Part shown: positions 9,371-18,264 of the stretch, piece after piece
Layout: each line of letters opens with the position of its first letter
Position numbering within the stretch: the stretch's first letter is position 1
Source of the DNA: NaphS2 sp964588535
GTDB taxonomy: Bacteria; Desulfobacterota; DSM-4660; Desulfatiglandales; Desulfatiglandaceae
Reading direction: 5' to 3'
Assembly: GCA_964588535.1 (NCBI GenBank)
Contig: CAZPQA010000002.1
Coordinates: 41,621-105,620, forward strand
Length of the DNA stretch: 64,000 bases
The notes under the pieces: generated by a model
The model's input: only the letters and a program-made list of their open reading frames with translations
Told to the model about the DNA's origin: nothing
Database searches by the model: none
Position numbers and translations under genes: made by a program

Positions 9371-10615
9371 ATGATCAGGGAAAAAGCCTCCATCGCGGTT
9401 TTGGGAACCTTTGATTCCAAAGGGGAAGAGCATCAGTTTCTAGAGACCCGGATTCAGGAAAGGGGTTGCCGGGCCATGACCATCAATGTGGGGACCGGAC
9501 GACCTCCGTCCCGCCCCGTCCACGTGGATTTTTACGGGGAATTGAAGGATGAGGAAAAAGAACTTTCCAGGGACCAGGCCATTGCCGAGGTTATATCCCG
9601 GGCCAAGACCCGGGTCCGGCGGCTCCACGCAAACGGCGGGATTTCAGGCATTATTTCCGCGGGAGGCGGGACCGGGACCTACATCTGCACCAGTATCATG
9701 CGCGTACTTCCCCTGGGGGTCCCCAAAGTCATGGTCTCCACCGTGGCCTCACGGGATATGTCGGAAGTGGTGGGCACAAAGGACATCACCATGATGCACA
9801 GCGTATCGGATATCCTGGGCATCAACAGCGTCACCGGCCGAATCCTGGACAACGCGGCCGGCGCCGTCTGCGGCATGGTGAACGACCGGTGGCAGGCCGG
9901 TTCCGCGAAGAAACGCGTGGCTCTCAGCTTTTTCGGATTCATCACCCGCGCTGCCGAAAACGTCAGGGAACGGCTGGAAAACCTGGGATACGAGGTGATC
10001 CCCTTCCACGCCAACGGAACCGGCGGCATGGCCATGATGGAACTGGCCGGCGAAGGATATTTTGACGGTATCCTGGATCTGGCCACCCACGAACTGGCCG
10101 ACGCGCTCATGGACGGGTATTGCGGCGCCATCGGGGAAAACAGGTTTGAACCGGTTCCGGGGCCGCCAGTGCCGCGCCTCACGGTGCCGGGGGGCATGGA
10201 CTGTATCGTGCTGGAATTTACGCGGGACAATATCCCGCCGCCATTCCGCGACCGTCAGATATTCTTCTACGATTTCCGTTCCGCCATCCGCGTCAATGCC
10301 GGGGAATCCCGACTGCTGGCCGCTCAGCTGTCGGAAAAGCTCAACATGGACCCCGGAAACGTTCGCGTCCTCATACCGATTAGAGGAATGTCCGAGGCCG
10401 ATGAGGAAAACGCACCCCTCCATAACCCCGCCGCCGGGCAGGCGTTCATAAACGCGTTCAGGGGCGGCCTCGCCCCGGGGATAGACGTTGAAACGGCCGA
10501 CCTGCATATTAACGACCCGCTGTTCGCGGAACGGGCTGCCTCGGTCATGGACGAAATGATCAAAACCGCCGAAAGGACCCCGCCCCCGCGTGGCGACGTA
10601 AAAGCGGCTGCGTGA
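9371..10615 (+). CDS. UPF0261 / Tm-1-like ATP-binding protein
   Basis: A 414-residue protein that opens IAVLGTFDSKGEEHQFLETRI, the signature of the UPF0261 family related to the N-terminal domain of plant Tm-1 (a tobamovirus resistance protein with an ATP-binding fold). GIISAGGGTGTYICTSIMR and STVASRDMSEVVGTKDITMMHSV are conserved blocks. The cellular role of bacterial members is not established. It starts 72 nt after rlmB and is the last gene of the plus-strand run. Confidence 0.85.
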   Translation: MIREKASIAVLGTFDSKGEEHQFLETRIQERGCRAMTINVGTGRPPSRPVHVDFYGELKDEEKELSRDQAIAEVISRAKTRVRRLHANGGISGIISAGGGTGTYICTSIMRVLPLGVPKVMVSTVASRDMSEVVGTKDITMMHSVSDILGINSVTGRILDNAAGAVCGMVNDRWQAGSAKKRVALSFFGFITRAAENVRERLENLGYEVIPFHANGTGGMAMMELAGEGYFDGILDLATHELADALMDGYCGAIGENRFEPVPGPPVPRLTVPGGMDCIVLEFTRDNIPPPFRDRQIFFYDFRSAIRVNAGESRLLAAQLSEKLNMDPGNVRVLIPIRGMSEADEENAPLHNPAAGQAFINAFRGGLAPGIDVETADLHINDPLFAERAASVMDEMIKTAERTPPPRGDVKAAA

Positions 10616-11461
10616 TCACTGTCCCGACGGCCCTTCGGAAATTTCATGGACCCCGCGGTCCGGCATTTCATCGATCTCCAGACGGGGCGACGCCATTCGA
10701 ACACCCTCCTCGTCAAACCGGGCCATGATTTTCTCGTTGAGTCCCCAGCGGCCCACCAGGGCATACTTCTTTTCCACCCAGAACCGGGCCTTCATCTCCA
10801 TGTAACCCGGGGCGAATTTGTCGATGACCACCCGGGGTACGGGTTTTTCCTGAACGATTTCAGATTCTTTCAGGATTTCTCCCACAATCCCCTTTACCTT
10901 TCCCACATCCGCATCATAGGGGATAAAGAAGTTGATATCCAGGCGGCGCTTGGGCCTGAGACTGGTATTGATCACCTGATCGTTCAACACCTTGTGGTTG
11001 GGGATATAGACCACTTTTCCGTCGAAAGTCCGAAGCCTCGTATGCATGACCGAGATGAGATCCACCTTGCCCATGGTACCGCCGATCCCGACCACATCGC
11101 CTTTCTTGAGGGGCAGCTTGGGGATATACGGTTTGGCGATGACAAAGGCCGCTATAGCCACCATCACGATAACCATAATCACCCTGAAAAGAAGGGCGGC
11201 CGGAAATCCGATGAAGTTCAGAACCACCAGGGCGCCCACCAGAAGCACCAGGATGTGGAGACCGGTCACCGAATAGGCGGCCCTTCGCTCGGGCATTCCC
11301 CCTTTGACCAGAAGGGAGGCCACAAATTTCCCCAGATATTTCACCAGGACCAACAAAATAATCAGCAGAATCATGCCCTTGACCACCATGGGACCCAATT
11401 CACCGCCCACTTTGCTGATCTGATCTACATAATCGGTCATGCCCAAAGATACATTATTCAT
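10616..11461 (-). CDS. Small-conductance mechanosensitive channel (MscS family)
   Basis: A 281-residue inner-membrane protein with three predicted membrane helices (about residues 25-45, 68-92 and 93-115), followed by the MscS beta domain. GDVVGIGGTMGKVDLISVMHTRLRTFDGKVVYIPN is the conserved core after the pore helix. MscS channels release solutes on hypo-osmotic shock. The stop codon abuts that of the convergent UPF0261 gene, and the start lies 27 nt downstream of copA. Confidence 0.92.
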   Translation of the reverse strand: MNNVSLGMTDYVDQISKVGGELGPMVVKGMILLIILLVLVKYLGKFVASLLVKGGMPERRAAYSVTGLHILVLLVGALVVLNFIGFPAALLFRVIMVIVMVAIAAFVIAKPYIPKLPLKKGDVVGIGGTMGKVDLISVMHTRLRTFDGKVVYIPNHKVLNDQVINTSLRPKRRLDINFFIPYDADVGKVKGIVGEILKESEIVQEKPVPRVVIDKFAPGYMEMKARFWVEKKYALVGRWGLNEKIMARFDEEGVRMASPRLEIDEMPDRGVHEISEGPSGQ

Positions 11462-11487
11462 GGTACACCTCCATTTCCATTTTTGAG

Positions 11488-13734
11488 TTACGCAATCTTT
11501 TTTCGATATAGCCGCAGGCTGTTGCTCACCACCGTGATGCTGCTCATGGCCATGGCAAGGGCAGCCAGGATCGGGTGTAATTCTCTCATAAACCCGGGCA
11601 AAAAAGCAAAGGAATACAGAACACCTGCTGCCACGGGAATAAGAATTATATTGTAAATAAACGCCCAGAACAGGTTCTGGCGAATGGTGGCCATGGTGGC
11701 CCGGCTGATGCGGATGGCTCTGGGAACCCCTTTCAGGTTGCCGCTCTGAAGGATCACGTCTCCCGTTTCAATGGCCACATCCGTTCCCGTCCCGATGGCC
11801 AGTCCCACGTCGGCCCGTGCCAGGGCCGGGGCATCGTTGATGCCGTCCCCCACCATGCCCACACGTTCCCCCTGGTCCTGAAATTCTCTGATTTTCCCTT
11901 CCTTTTCATCGGGCAGCACATCGGCCACCACTTCATCTATCCCGGTTTTCCGGGCGATCGCCCCGGCGGCACGCTCATTATCACCCGTCAGCATGACCAC
12001 CTTAAGACCTTCATGGTGAAGTTCCGCCACCACATCGACCGACTCTGCTTTAAGGGTGTCAGCCAGACCAATGATTCCCGCAAATCGGTTGTCTGAAGCC
12101 ACCACCATGAGGGTTTTTCCCTGATCTTCCAGGGATCGAATCTGATCTTCCACATCCCGGGAGATACTCATTCCCGTTTCCCGAAGCCAGGCGGGTTTTC
12201 CCACTTGAACCAATCCTCGCCCTTCAATCTGCGCGGTGACCCCATGACCCCGTAGGGCCTTGAATGAGGACGGTTCCAGCAATGTAATACGCCGATTATG
12301 GGCTTCTTTCACAATGGCACGCCCCAGGGGATGTTCAGACCCTTTTTCAACGGATGCGGCCATTTTCAGGAGGTCGTTTTCATCTCCCATGAAGCCTTCG
12401 GCCACCTGAACATCCACCACCGAGGGCTTCCCCACGGTGAGGGTCCCTGTCTTGTCCAGCACCAGCGTTCCCAGGCGCGCCGCCATCTCCAGGGCTTCGC
12501 TGTTTTTAAACAAAACACCTTTTTCCGCCCCCTTTCCGGTTCCCGCCATGATGGCAGTGGGAGTGGCCAACCCCAGGGCGCAGGGACATGCAATCACCAG
12601 AACCGCCACCATGCGAATCATGGCGGGCACAAATTCGCCGCCCAGGACCCACCAGAGGATGAAGGTCAGTATGGCAATGGCAATAACGCCCGGCACAAAA
12701 AAAGAGGCCACGCGATCGGCCGTGGCCTGAATGGGTGCCTTACTCCCCTGGGCCTCCTGCACCAACCGGATAATCTGGGCCAGGGCCGTATCCTTACCCA
12801 CCTTTGCAGCCTCGAACTTGAGGAGGCCTTCCCCGTTGACCGCACCGGCGATCACGTTGTCTTCAGGTCCCTTGTCCACCGGAATGGGTTCACCGGTGAG
12901 CATGGATTCATCCACGCTGGACTCCCCTTCCGTCACCACGCCATCCACGGGGATACGCTCTCCGGGCCTCACCAGAACCAGGTCTCCCACCTTGACGGCC
13001 GCCAGGGGAATCACCTGTTCTTCACCATCCACCACAATGGCGGCTGTTTTGGGCCTGAGACCCATGAGCTTGCGGATGGCGCCGCCGGTACGACCCTTGG
13101 TCCTGGATTCCAGCATTTTTCCCAATTTGATGAGGGTGATGATCACGGCGGAGGTTTCGAAATAGACGTGCTGTCCCAGCAATGGGTAAAGCAACAGGGC
13201 CAGGGAATAAAAGTAGGCCACGGAAGACCCCATGGCCACCAGGACATCCATGTTGGCGGAGCCGTTTTTCAGGCTTTTATAGCCTCCCACATAATAGTCC
13301 CATCCCGTGTAGAACTGCACCGGGGTGGCCAGGGCCAGAAACAGCCAGTTCACCCACACCGCGTGACTCCATTGACCCAGGAGACCGAAATCCCGGCCCA
13401 TGCTGAGGAGAAAAAGGGGCGCCGCAAAAACGACGCCCACCAGAAACTTCCGCGTCTGGTCCCTGATCTCGGCGTCCCGGGCCAGCTGTTCCGCATCGTC
13501 GCCCGAAGTATCATCCGGCCGCACCGCGCCGAACCCGGCCCCTTCGATGGCCGCAATCATCTCCTCCACGCCGGTCACGGAGGGCACGTAGGCTACCGTC
13601 GCCCGCTCAGAGGCAAAATTAACGTGAACGTCCTCAACCCCCGGTATCTTTTTGACGGCCCGTTCCAGGTTGGCCGCGCAGTTGACGCAGGTCATACCGG
13701 TAATGGGAAGGGTGAGATGGGTCTGCTCGGCCAT
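11488..13734 (-). CDS. copA: Copper-exporting P1B-type ATPase
   Basis: A 748-residue heavy-metal P-type ATPase. One N-terminal HMA domain has GMTCVNC (about residues 14-20). The actuator motif is LTGEP, the membrane metal site is CPC (383-385), the phosphorylated aspartate is in DKTGTLT (about D427), and the nucleotide-domain HP motif is SEHPLGRA. CPC with flanking ALGLATP is the Cu(I)-exporting subtype. It lies 6 nt downstream of a copZ-like gene, so metal handling is a shared task. Confidence 0.95.
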   Translation of the reverse strand: MAEQTHLTLPITGMTCVNCAANLERAVKKIPGVEDVHVNFASERATVAYVPSVTGVEEMIAAIEGAGFGAVRPDDTSGDDAEQLARDAEIRDQTRKFLVGVVFAAPLFLLSMGRDFGLLGQWSHAVWVNWLFLALATPVQFYTGWDYYVGGYKSLKNGSANMDVLVAMGSSVAYFYSLALLLYPLLGQHVYFETSAVIITLIKLGKMLESRTKGRTGGAIRKLMGLRPKTAAIVVDGEEQVIPLAAVKVGDLVLVRPGERIPVDGVVTEGESSVDESMLTGEPIPVDKGPEDNVIAGAVNGEGLLKFEAAKVGKDTALAQIIRLVQEAQGSKAPIQATADRVASFFVPGVIAIAILTFILWWVLGGEFVPAMIRMVAVLVIACPCALGLATPTAIMAGTGKGAEKGVLFKNSEALEMAARLGTLVLDKTGTLTVGKPSVVDVQVAEGFMGDENDLLKMAASVEKGSEHPLGRAIVKEAHNRRITLLEPSSFKALRGHGVTAQIEGRGLVQVGKPAWLRETGMSISRDVEDQIRSLEDQGKTLMVVASDNRFAGIIGLADTLKAESVDVVAELHHEGLKVVMLTGDNERAAGAIARKTGIDEVVADVLPDEKEGKIREFQDQGERVGMVGDGINDAPALARADVGLAIGTGTDVAIETGDVILQSGNLKGVPRAIRISRATMATIRQNLFWAFIYNIILIPVAAGVLYSFAFLPGFMRELHPILAALAMAMSSITVVSNSLRLYRKKIA

Positions 13735-13740
13735 TGCAGT

Positions 13741-13947
13741 CTAGTCCGATGCCGGGTAGTTGATTTCTTTGAGGGTGGCCCTGAGGTTGTCTTCCGTGGC
13801 CGGCGCTTCCCAAACCACGGTAATTTCTTTAAAAGCGTGTTCTCCCTCAACAGAGGTCACTCCTGCCAGTTCACTGAGCTCTTTTTGAATCGCCTTCACA
13901 CAATGGCCGCAACTGATGTTGGGGACGGAAAATCGGGTTGTTTCCAT
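13741..13947 (-). CDS. CopZ-like heavy-metal-associated domain protein
   Basis: A 68-residue single HMA domain with the metal site ISCGHC (about residues 10-15) and ferredoxin-like pattern. It probably hands Cu(I) to the CopA protein encoded 6 nt downstream. Confidence 0.88.
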   Translation of the reverse strand: METTRFSVPNISCGHCVKAIQKELSELAGVTSVEGEHAFKEITVVWEAPATEDNLRATLKEINYPASD

Positions 13948-14085
13948 TCGTCGAATCCTCCATTTAGCGTATTCGAAACCATCATTATGGCCTCTTTATC
14001 TTTTTTTCGTGATTGACGCGCAATTCCAGCAACACAACCCCTGCGAGAAAAATACGGTTTCCAGCACTGCAATTCCCCTGAATCA

Positions 14086-14697
14086 TCAACGCCCCTCTCC
14101 CGGTTTTACAAATTCCGCCAGTACCGTATAGGGTTGGGCCCCCACCAGAATCCGTCCATCCATGACAAACGTGGGCACAGCCGTAACCCCAATTTTTCTG
14201 GATTGTTGCCAATCCGTATCCACGGCAGCCTTGAATCTTCGTCCTTCAAGCACCCTTCGCGCTTCTTTCTCGTCTAGACCCAGTGATCCGGCCACCCCAA
14301 CCAATTCAGAAATTTTACCGATGTTACGACCATGGGCGAAATAGGCCTGAAACACCGCATCGTTGTAAGCCTCTATTCTTCCCTGTGCTTCGGCCCACTT
14401 GCCCAATTCCTGGGCCAGGCGGCTGTTATAGGTCATGCTCCGTTCACCGAACGGCAATCCTTCTGCTTTGGCTACGTCTCGAAGCCGAGCCATCATGCCG
14501 GAAATGTCCATCATGCGCCCCTTGAAAAGCGCTTCCAGCGTCATCCCCTCCTCCGGTGTATCGGGGTGGAGGGGGAAAGCCGTCCATTGAATCGGAATTT
14601 CATATTTTTTTGTCAGTCGTTCAACACGGCCCGTGATGAAATAGCACCAGGGTCACACGTAATCTGAAAATATTTCGAGTGTGGTTCTTGATGTCAT
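14086..14697 (-). CDS. DsbA/FrnE-family thiol oxidoreductase, predicted selenoprotein (Sec at codon 15)
   Basis: Reading from ATG at 14697 gives MTSRTTLEIFSDYV, then TGA (14653-14655), then PWCYFITGRVERL, and continues open to 14086 (203 residues counting Sec). DsbA/FrnE-like proteins have C-P-W-C after the FSDYV strand, so TGA sits exactly where the first active-site cysteine is expected (U15, C18). The reading frame before TGA matches the family and carries GGAAGGAG before the ATG. Later conserved blocks are TAFPLHPDTPEEG, the helical insert, and VTAVPTFVMDGR with the cis-proline. SelA is encoded in the same window, and a SECIS-like hairpin follows the TGA. Conventional callers start after the TGA (at 14544) and lose the active site. 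Enzyme: thiol-disulfide or peroxide-linked redox protein; no signal peptide is seen, so it is probably cytoplasmic, like FrnE. It is divergent in role from, but downstream-adjacent to, none of its neighbours' pathways. Confidence 0.88.
14620..14640 (-). promoter_or_regulatory. Putative bacterial SECIS element
   Basis: On the minus strand, 12 nt after the TGA, TTCA (14640-14637) pairs with TGAA (14623-14620). A T-T mismatch follows, then CACG (14635-14632) pairs with CGTG (14628-14625) around a GGC loop. The apical loop lies about 21-23 nt past the TGA and begins with G, as bacterial SECIS hairpins require. Fold inferred by eye. Confidence 0.65.
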
Positions 14698-14739
14698 AAA
14701 TGCTCCTTCCACTAAACGCACCTGTGAAAAACCCGCACA

Positions 14740-16368
14740 TTACACAAGACGATAGACGGTAATGGGTTTACTGTACCCCTTCACCCGCCCGGGCGGCTGT
14801 TGTTCCATTTTCGGTGAAATACTCATCTGTTTCACGGTCTCCCCGCTGATAAGGATGTCACATCCCACATTTCGGGTCAATCCCTGGATTCTGGCAGCCA
14901 CATTAACGGTGTTCCCGATCAGGCAGTAAGCCGATTGCTCCTCGCTGCCGGAGTTCCCCGCCAGAACGCTCCCCGAATGGATCCCGATACCGTGGGCAAA
15001 GGTCGCCTTTCCCTCAGCTGTTCGCTCCAGGTTCAGGGCTTCCAGGGCCTTCCGCATATCAAGGGCCGCACTCACCGCCGCATCCGCATGGTTCTCAAAA
15101 TATACGGGCACGCCGAAAACCGCCTCAATCTCATCACCGGCGAACTGAATGACCAGTCCCCGGTGCAGCCGAATGGCCTGCTGCATGCGGGTAAAATAGG
15201 TCCTCATGGACCGCATGACCTCTTCCGGTGGATTGTTTTCAACAAAGGGGGTGAAATTCTCCAGGTCCGCAAACATCACCGTACCTTCCCGCCGTTCCCC
15301 CTCCAGGGGAATTCGGCCCGAAAGAATTTCGTCCCGAATTTCGGGCGTCACGTACCGACCAAAGACGGAGCGAAGCGTTTCCCGTTCCGCCAGTCCCCGA
15401 ATCATGGCATTGCCGGAATCCCCCAGAACACCGATTTCATCATTGCTCACAACTTTGATACGGGCATCGTAGTCCCCCTGTCGAATCCGGGTATTCACAT
15501 CCAGAATATTTTTCAGGGGCACCACGATAGATCGAACCACCAACCGGTTCAGGATGCCGGCACTCACCAGGAAAATACCGCACAGAACCACCGTAAACAC
15601 AATAATTCTCAAACCATACTCTTTGGCGGTCATGGCTCCGGGTGCCAATTCCCATTGTACCGTAACCAGGGTAACCAGCAGAACCACCAACGGAAGAACC
15701 GTGCCCATACCATAGAACCATCGGATGCGACGTCCGATCGACAGGTGCTGGGTGCCCTTCAACCCTGTGAGCAGGCCTTCAGGAAAAAACAGCGGAATCA
15801 AACCTTTTCGGCAGTAGCCTTCAATCCGATAAAAGGCGACGGAAGATGTGATAAATCCCACCATGCTGGCGCGAATGGAGAAGACCACCGCCGTATGCAG
15901 ATCCATAAATCGGATCAAATAGGAGACGAAGAAAATCAGGGCGGGAAGCAGCACCCATATGCACACATGGACTCCCACAAAAAAGAAAGGGAGGTTGATA
16001 ATGCGGCGACGGGCCTGTTCCAGTCGGCCGCCTTCCACTTCAATGCTATTCTTCATTCGTGTCAGACAATGGGACACGGGTCGGAGAAGACCATGCATGA
16101 TGAACAGGGACGGCACTGCGATGGCAAGGATAATCAGGAACAACCCCGCGATCCGCCTGGCCACGGCGGGGGCATAGGAAGATCCTGCAGCAGCCTTAAG
16201 GTCGGAGAATCTTTCAAGAATAAAATCGGTGGGCGTAGCCACATTGAGTACAAACACGATGGCCACACCGATGGCCATGGCACTGAAACTGATGATGTAG
16301 AGGCCGGTCAGCGAAACCTCAGAAGCATTTATTTCTCCGCCTTTCCCCGTTCGCCCTGATTTTTTCAT
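14740..16368 (-). CDS. Membrane adenylate/guanylate cyclase (class III) with HAMP domain
   Basis: A 542-residue protein. Several hydrophobic helices fill the first 300 residues (for example about 22-42, 66-90, 125-150 and 230-250). A HAMP-like linker (VVPLKNILDVNTRIRQGDYDARI) follows, then a class III cyclase domain from about residue 350. Metal-binding aspartates are in MFADLENFT and FAGDEIEAVFG, and the transition-state Asn/Arg are in LIGNTVNVAARIQ. It should convert ATP to cAMP in response to a membrane signal; GTP use cannot be excluded. It is followed downstream by the DsbA-like gene about 40 nt away. Confidence 0.9.
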   Translation of the reverse strand: MKKSGRTGKGGEINASEVSLTGLYIISFSAMAIGVAIVFVLNVATPTDFILERFSDLKAAAGSSYAPAVARRIAGLFLIILAIAVPSLFIMHGLLRPVSHCLTRMKNSIEVEGGRLEQARRRIINLPFFFVGVHVCIWVLLPALIFFVSYLIRFMDLHTAVVFSIRASMVGFITSSVAFYRIEGYCRKGLIPLFFPEGLLTGLKGTQHLSIGRRIRWFYGMGTVLPLVVLLVTLVTVQWELAPGAMTAKEYGLRIIVFTVVLCGIFLVSAGILNRLVVRSIVVPLKNILDVNTRIRQGDYDARIKVVSNDEIGVLGDSGNAMIRGLAERETLRSVFGRYVTPEIRDEILSGRIPLEGERREGTVMFADLENFTPFVENNPPEEVMRSMRTYFTRMQQAIRLHRGLVIQFAGDEIEAVFGVPVYFENHADAAVSAALDMRKALEALNLERTAEGKATFAHGIGIHSGSVLAGNSGSEEQSAYCLIGNTVNVAARIQGLTRNVGCDILISGETVKQMSISPKMEQQPPGRVKGYSKPITVYRLV

Positions 16369-16520
16369 GCGACTCCTGTGATTCCCAAAAGACTATTACA
16401 CCAACCCATATCATATCATTATACGACTGATACGACTGAAAGCAAAAGGGTAAAATCCGATATTCTTGAAACCTGATCACTGAGATGATACCTTTACCGT
16501 AAATAGAGGAGGGAATTGCT

Positions 16521-17525
16521 TTGCAATCAATGATTAAACCATACAGAATTATCGCTTTTGCAGCGGTGATGGCCTTTTCAGCGGTCCTTTTCCAGTGGCA
16601 TCGAATTCCCGAAACCTTCGCTCGGGAACCTGCCCCGGAACCTAACGGAGCGCTAAACTACTGGCAGGGGGAGGTCCGAGACATCCTGCTCGATTATATT
16701 GACAGCGTCTCCACCCCGGGTTCAAATGATTTTATTCCCGAAAAAAACCGCCTGGCTGTCTTTGACATGGACGGCACGCTCATGAGCGAAAAACCCTTCC
16801 CTTTCGTCTTTGAAGTGGCCGTCCGCTACCTGGTCCGGCACAAAGCGGCGTTAATTTCAAAAGGTCCCCAGTATAAAGCCCTGTGTGACGCTGCGGAAAA
16901 GCTTGATGTGGACTATCTGCGAAAGCATTTCAAAGAGATTTTCGTTCTCCCTTTCAAAGGGAAAACCTATGAATTTTACAGAAACTGGTGCCTGGAACTC
17001 TTTGAAACGGATATAAACCCCCTCAAGAAGCGCCCGCAGAAGGCGCTGATCTACAAGCCCATGATTGAGCTCATCGATCTGCTCCATAAACACGGTTTTC
17101 AGGTTTACGTGGTATCAGGCTCCCTGCAGTTTGCCATTATGGCCATCTCAGAGAAATACCTGCATGTGGATGAAAGCCGTTGCATCGGGTCCATGGTGCA
17201 GGCTCGGGCAAAAAAGGACGGGGAACGGATTACTTTTATTCGTGGAGAATCCCAACCGCCCCCCAACGTGAACAGCGGAAAGGCCATCCGCATCATGATG
17301 CGAACAGGCCAAGCCCCGGTGCTCGCCTTCGGCAACTCTTCAGGCGACACCTGGATGCTCAATTTCACCGCCTCATCTCCCTATCGCCACATGGCCTTTA
17401 TCATCGACCATGATGATCCCCGGGAATTCGTCTACCACCATCCGGCGCTTCTGAAGAAGGCAAAAGAGAAAAAATGGGTTGTCATCAGCATGAAGAATAA
17501 TTTCAAGACCGTTTATGGAGAGTGA
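16521..17525 (+). CDS. Secreted HAD-superfamily phosphatase
   Basis: A 334-residue protein with an N-terminal hydrophobic segment (IIAFAAVMAFSAVLF), either a signal peptide or an anchor. HAD motif I is FDMDGTLMS, motif II VVSGSL, and motif IV GNSSGDTWML. The arrangement is like phosphoserine-phosphatase-type enzymes of the HAD IB group. The substrate is unknown. Start choice: GAGGAGGG at 16506-16513 is 7 nt from TTG 16521 but 16 nt from the in-frame ATG at 16530, so TTG is preferred. It is divergent from the cyclase gene. Confidence 0.85.
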   Translation: MQSMIKPYRIIAFAAVMAFSAVLFQWHRIPETFAREPAPEPNGALNYWQGEVRDILLDYIDSVSTPGSNDFIPEKNRLAVFDMDGTLMSEKPFPFVFEVAVRYLVRHKAALISKGPQYKALCDAAEKLDVDYLRKHFKEIFVLPFKGKTYEFYRNWCLELFETDINPLKKRPQKALIYKPMIELIDLLHKHGFQVYVVSGSLQFAIMAISEKYLHVDESRCIGSMVQARAKKDGERITFIRGESQPPPNVNSGKAIRIMMRTGQAPVLAFGNSSGDTWMLNFTASSPYRHMAFIIDHDDPREFVYHHPALLKKAKEKKWVVISMKNNFKTVYGE

Positions 17526-17607
17526 GGGGTACCAGGACTTGTTTCAGCTTTCAAACATAGTTTTACCGTGAATAAGATCGTAGTCTTACCTTGGCACGAG
17601 AAACGTC

Positions 17608-17811
17608 TTATCCGGAAGCCTTCTTCCTCAGAGACATTGCTTTTTTACTGATTTCCTCAATACTCAGATCCTCATCCAACTCTTGACGCCATTTTGTATA
17701 GTCAAACGGTTCCCTCTGGATAAGGGCGATAAAACGTTCAGCTTCAACGTTCCCAAGATGTTGTGTTAAAAGTTGAACCCCTTTTATCTTTATCTCGGTG
17801 TCAGTTATCAT
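17608..17811 (-). CDS. Putative antitoxin partner of the downstream-overlapping PIN toxin
   Basis: A 67-residue hydrophilic protein (LGNVEAERFIALIQREPFDYTKWRQELDEDLSIEEISKKA). It begins inside the last codons of the PIN gene (4-nt ATGA overlap) and is likely its antitoxin, although toxin-first order is unusual. No classical DNA-binding motif was recognised. Confidence 0.55.
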   Translation of the reverse strand: MITDTEIKIKGVQLLTQHLGNVEAERFIALIQREPFDYTKWRQELDEDLSIEEISKKAMSLRKKASG

Positions 17812-18242
17812 GATATCACCTCTTTGATAAAACCTATTGGATCTGTGACTATTATGCCTTGAATATGCATTGCATTTTTCAAAATTCTATCATCTGTGGT
17901 CAGGAAGTAATCCGCCGCTGCCGTGATGGCGCAGGCGATATGCAAGGTGTCCATTTTCCTAATCCCATGTTGACTTATTCGGGTTGCGATATCTACAATC
18001 TCTTTATTTTCTTCTATGTCTGCTTGAGAATACGCCCGCCATTTCGTAATTTGTTCACGCCTCTCCCGAAACGGGTTCATGCTGTTTTCATAATCCAGTA
18101 TATATGACCAAACCAGTTGGTGTGAGCCGAGCCGAATATCTTCCTGTATTTTCAGCTTGGCCTCTGTCTCAAGTTTAATCCGCAGTTGCTTCTGATCGTC
18201 AAAAGGCCGATTGAAACAGCAATTATCAAGATATATCTTCAT
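17808..18242 (-). CDS. PIN-domain protein (toxin-type ribonuclease)
   Basis: A 144-residue PIN domain. The acidic active-site residues appear as MKIYLDNCCFNRPF (D6), a central glutamate region, KMDTLHIACA and FLTTDDRIL. The DNCCxNRPF opening marks a distinct PIN subgroup, often found with small partner genes. It probably cleaves RNA. It precedes its putative antitoxin in the operon and starts 22 nt downstream of the helicase gene. Confidence 0.8.
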   Translation of the reverse strand: MKIYLDNCCFNRPFDDQKQLRIKLETEAKLKIQEDIRLGSHQLVWSYILDYENSMNPFRERREQITKWRAYSQADIEENKEIVDIATRISQHGIRKMDTLHIACAITAAADYFLTTDDRILKNAMHIQGIIVTDPIGFIKEVIS

Positions 18243-18264
18243 TGTATACCCTATACCTCTTTTT

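Noticed and set aside
10646..11656. Open frame of 336 codons antisense to mscS
   Set aside because: The minus-strand channel has clear membrane helices and family motifs; the antisense frame has none.
12298..14016. Long plus-strand open frame (572 codons) opposite copA
   Set aside because: It is antisense to a well-supported copA, His/Gly-rich by reverse reading of copA codons, and has no domain.
14086..14544. DsbA-like gene starting at 14544
   Set aside because: This start omits the conserved FSDYV-x-PWC active site, which is present upstream in the same frame across one TGA; the longer selenoprotein reading is favoured.
14935..16359. Long plus-strand open frame (474 codons) opposite the cyclase
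   Set aside because: Shadow of the class III cyclase gene; composition is that of an antisense frame.
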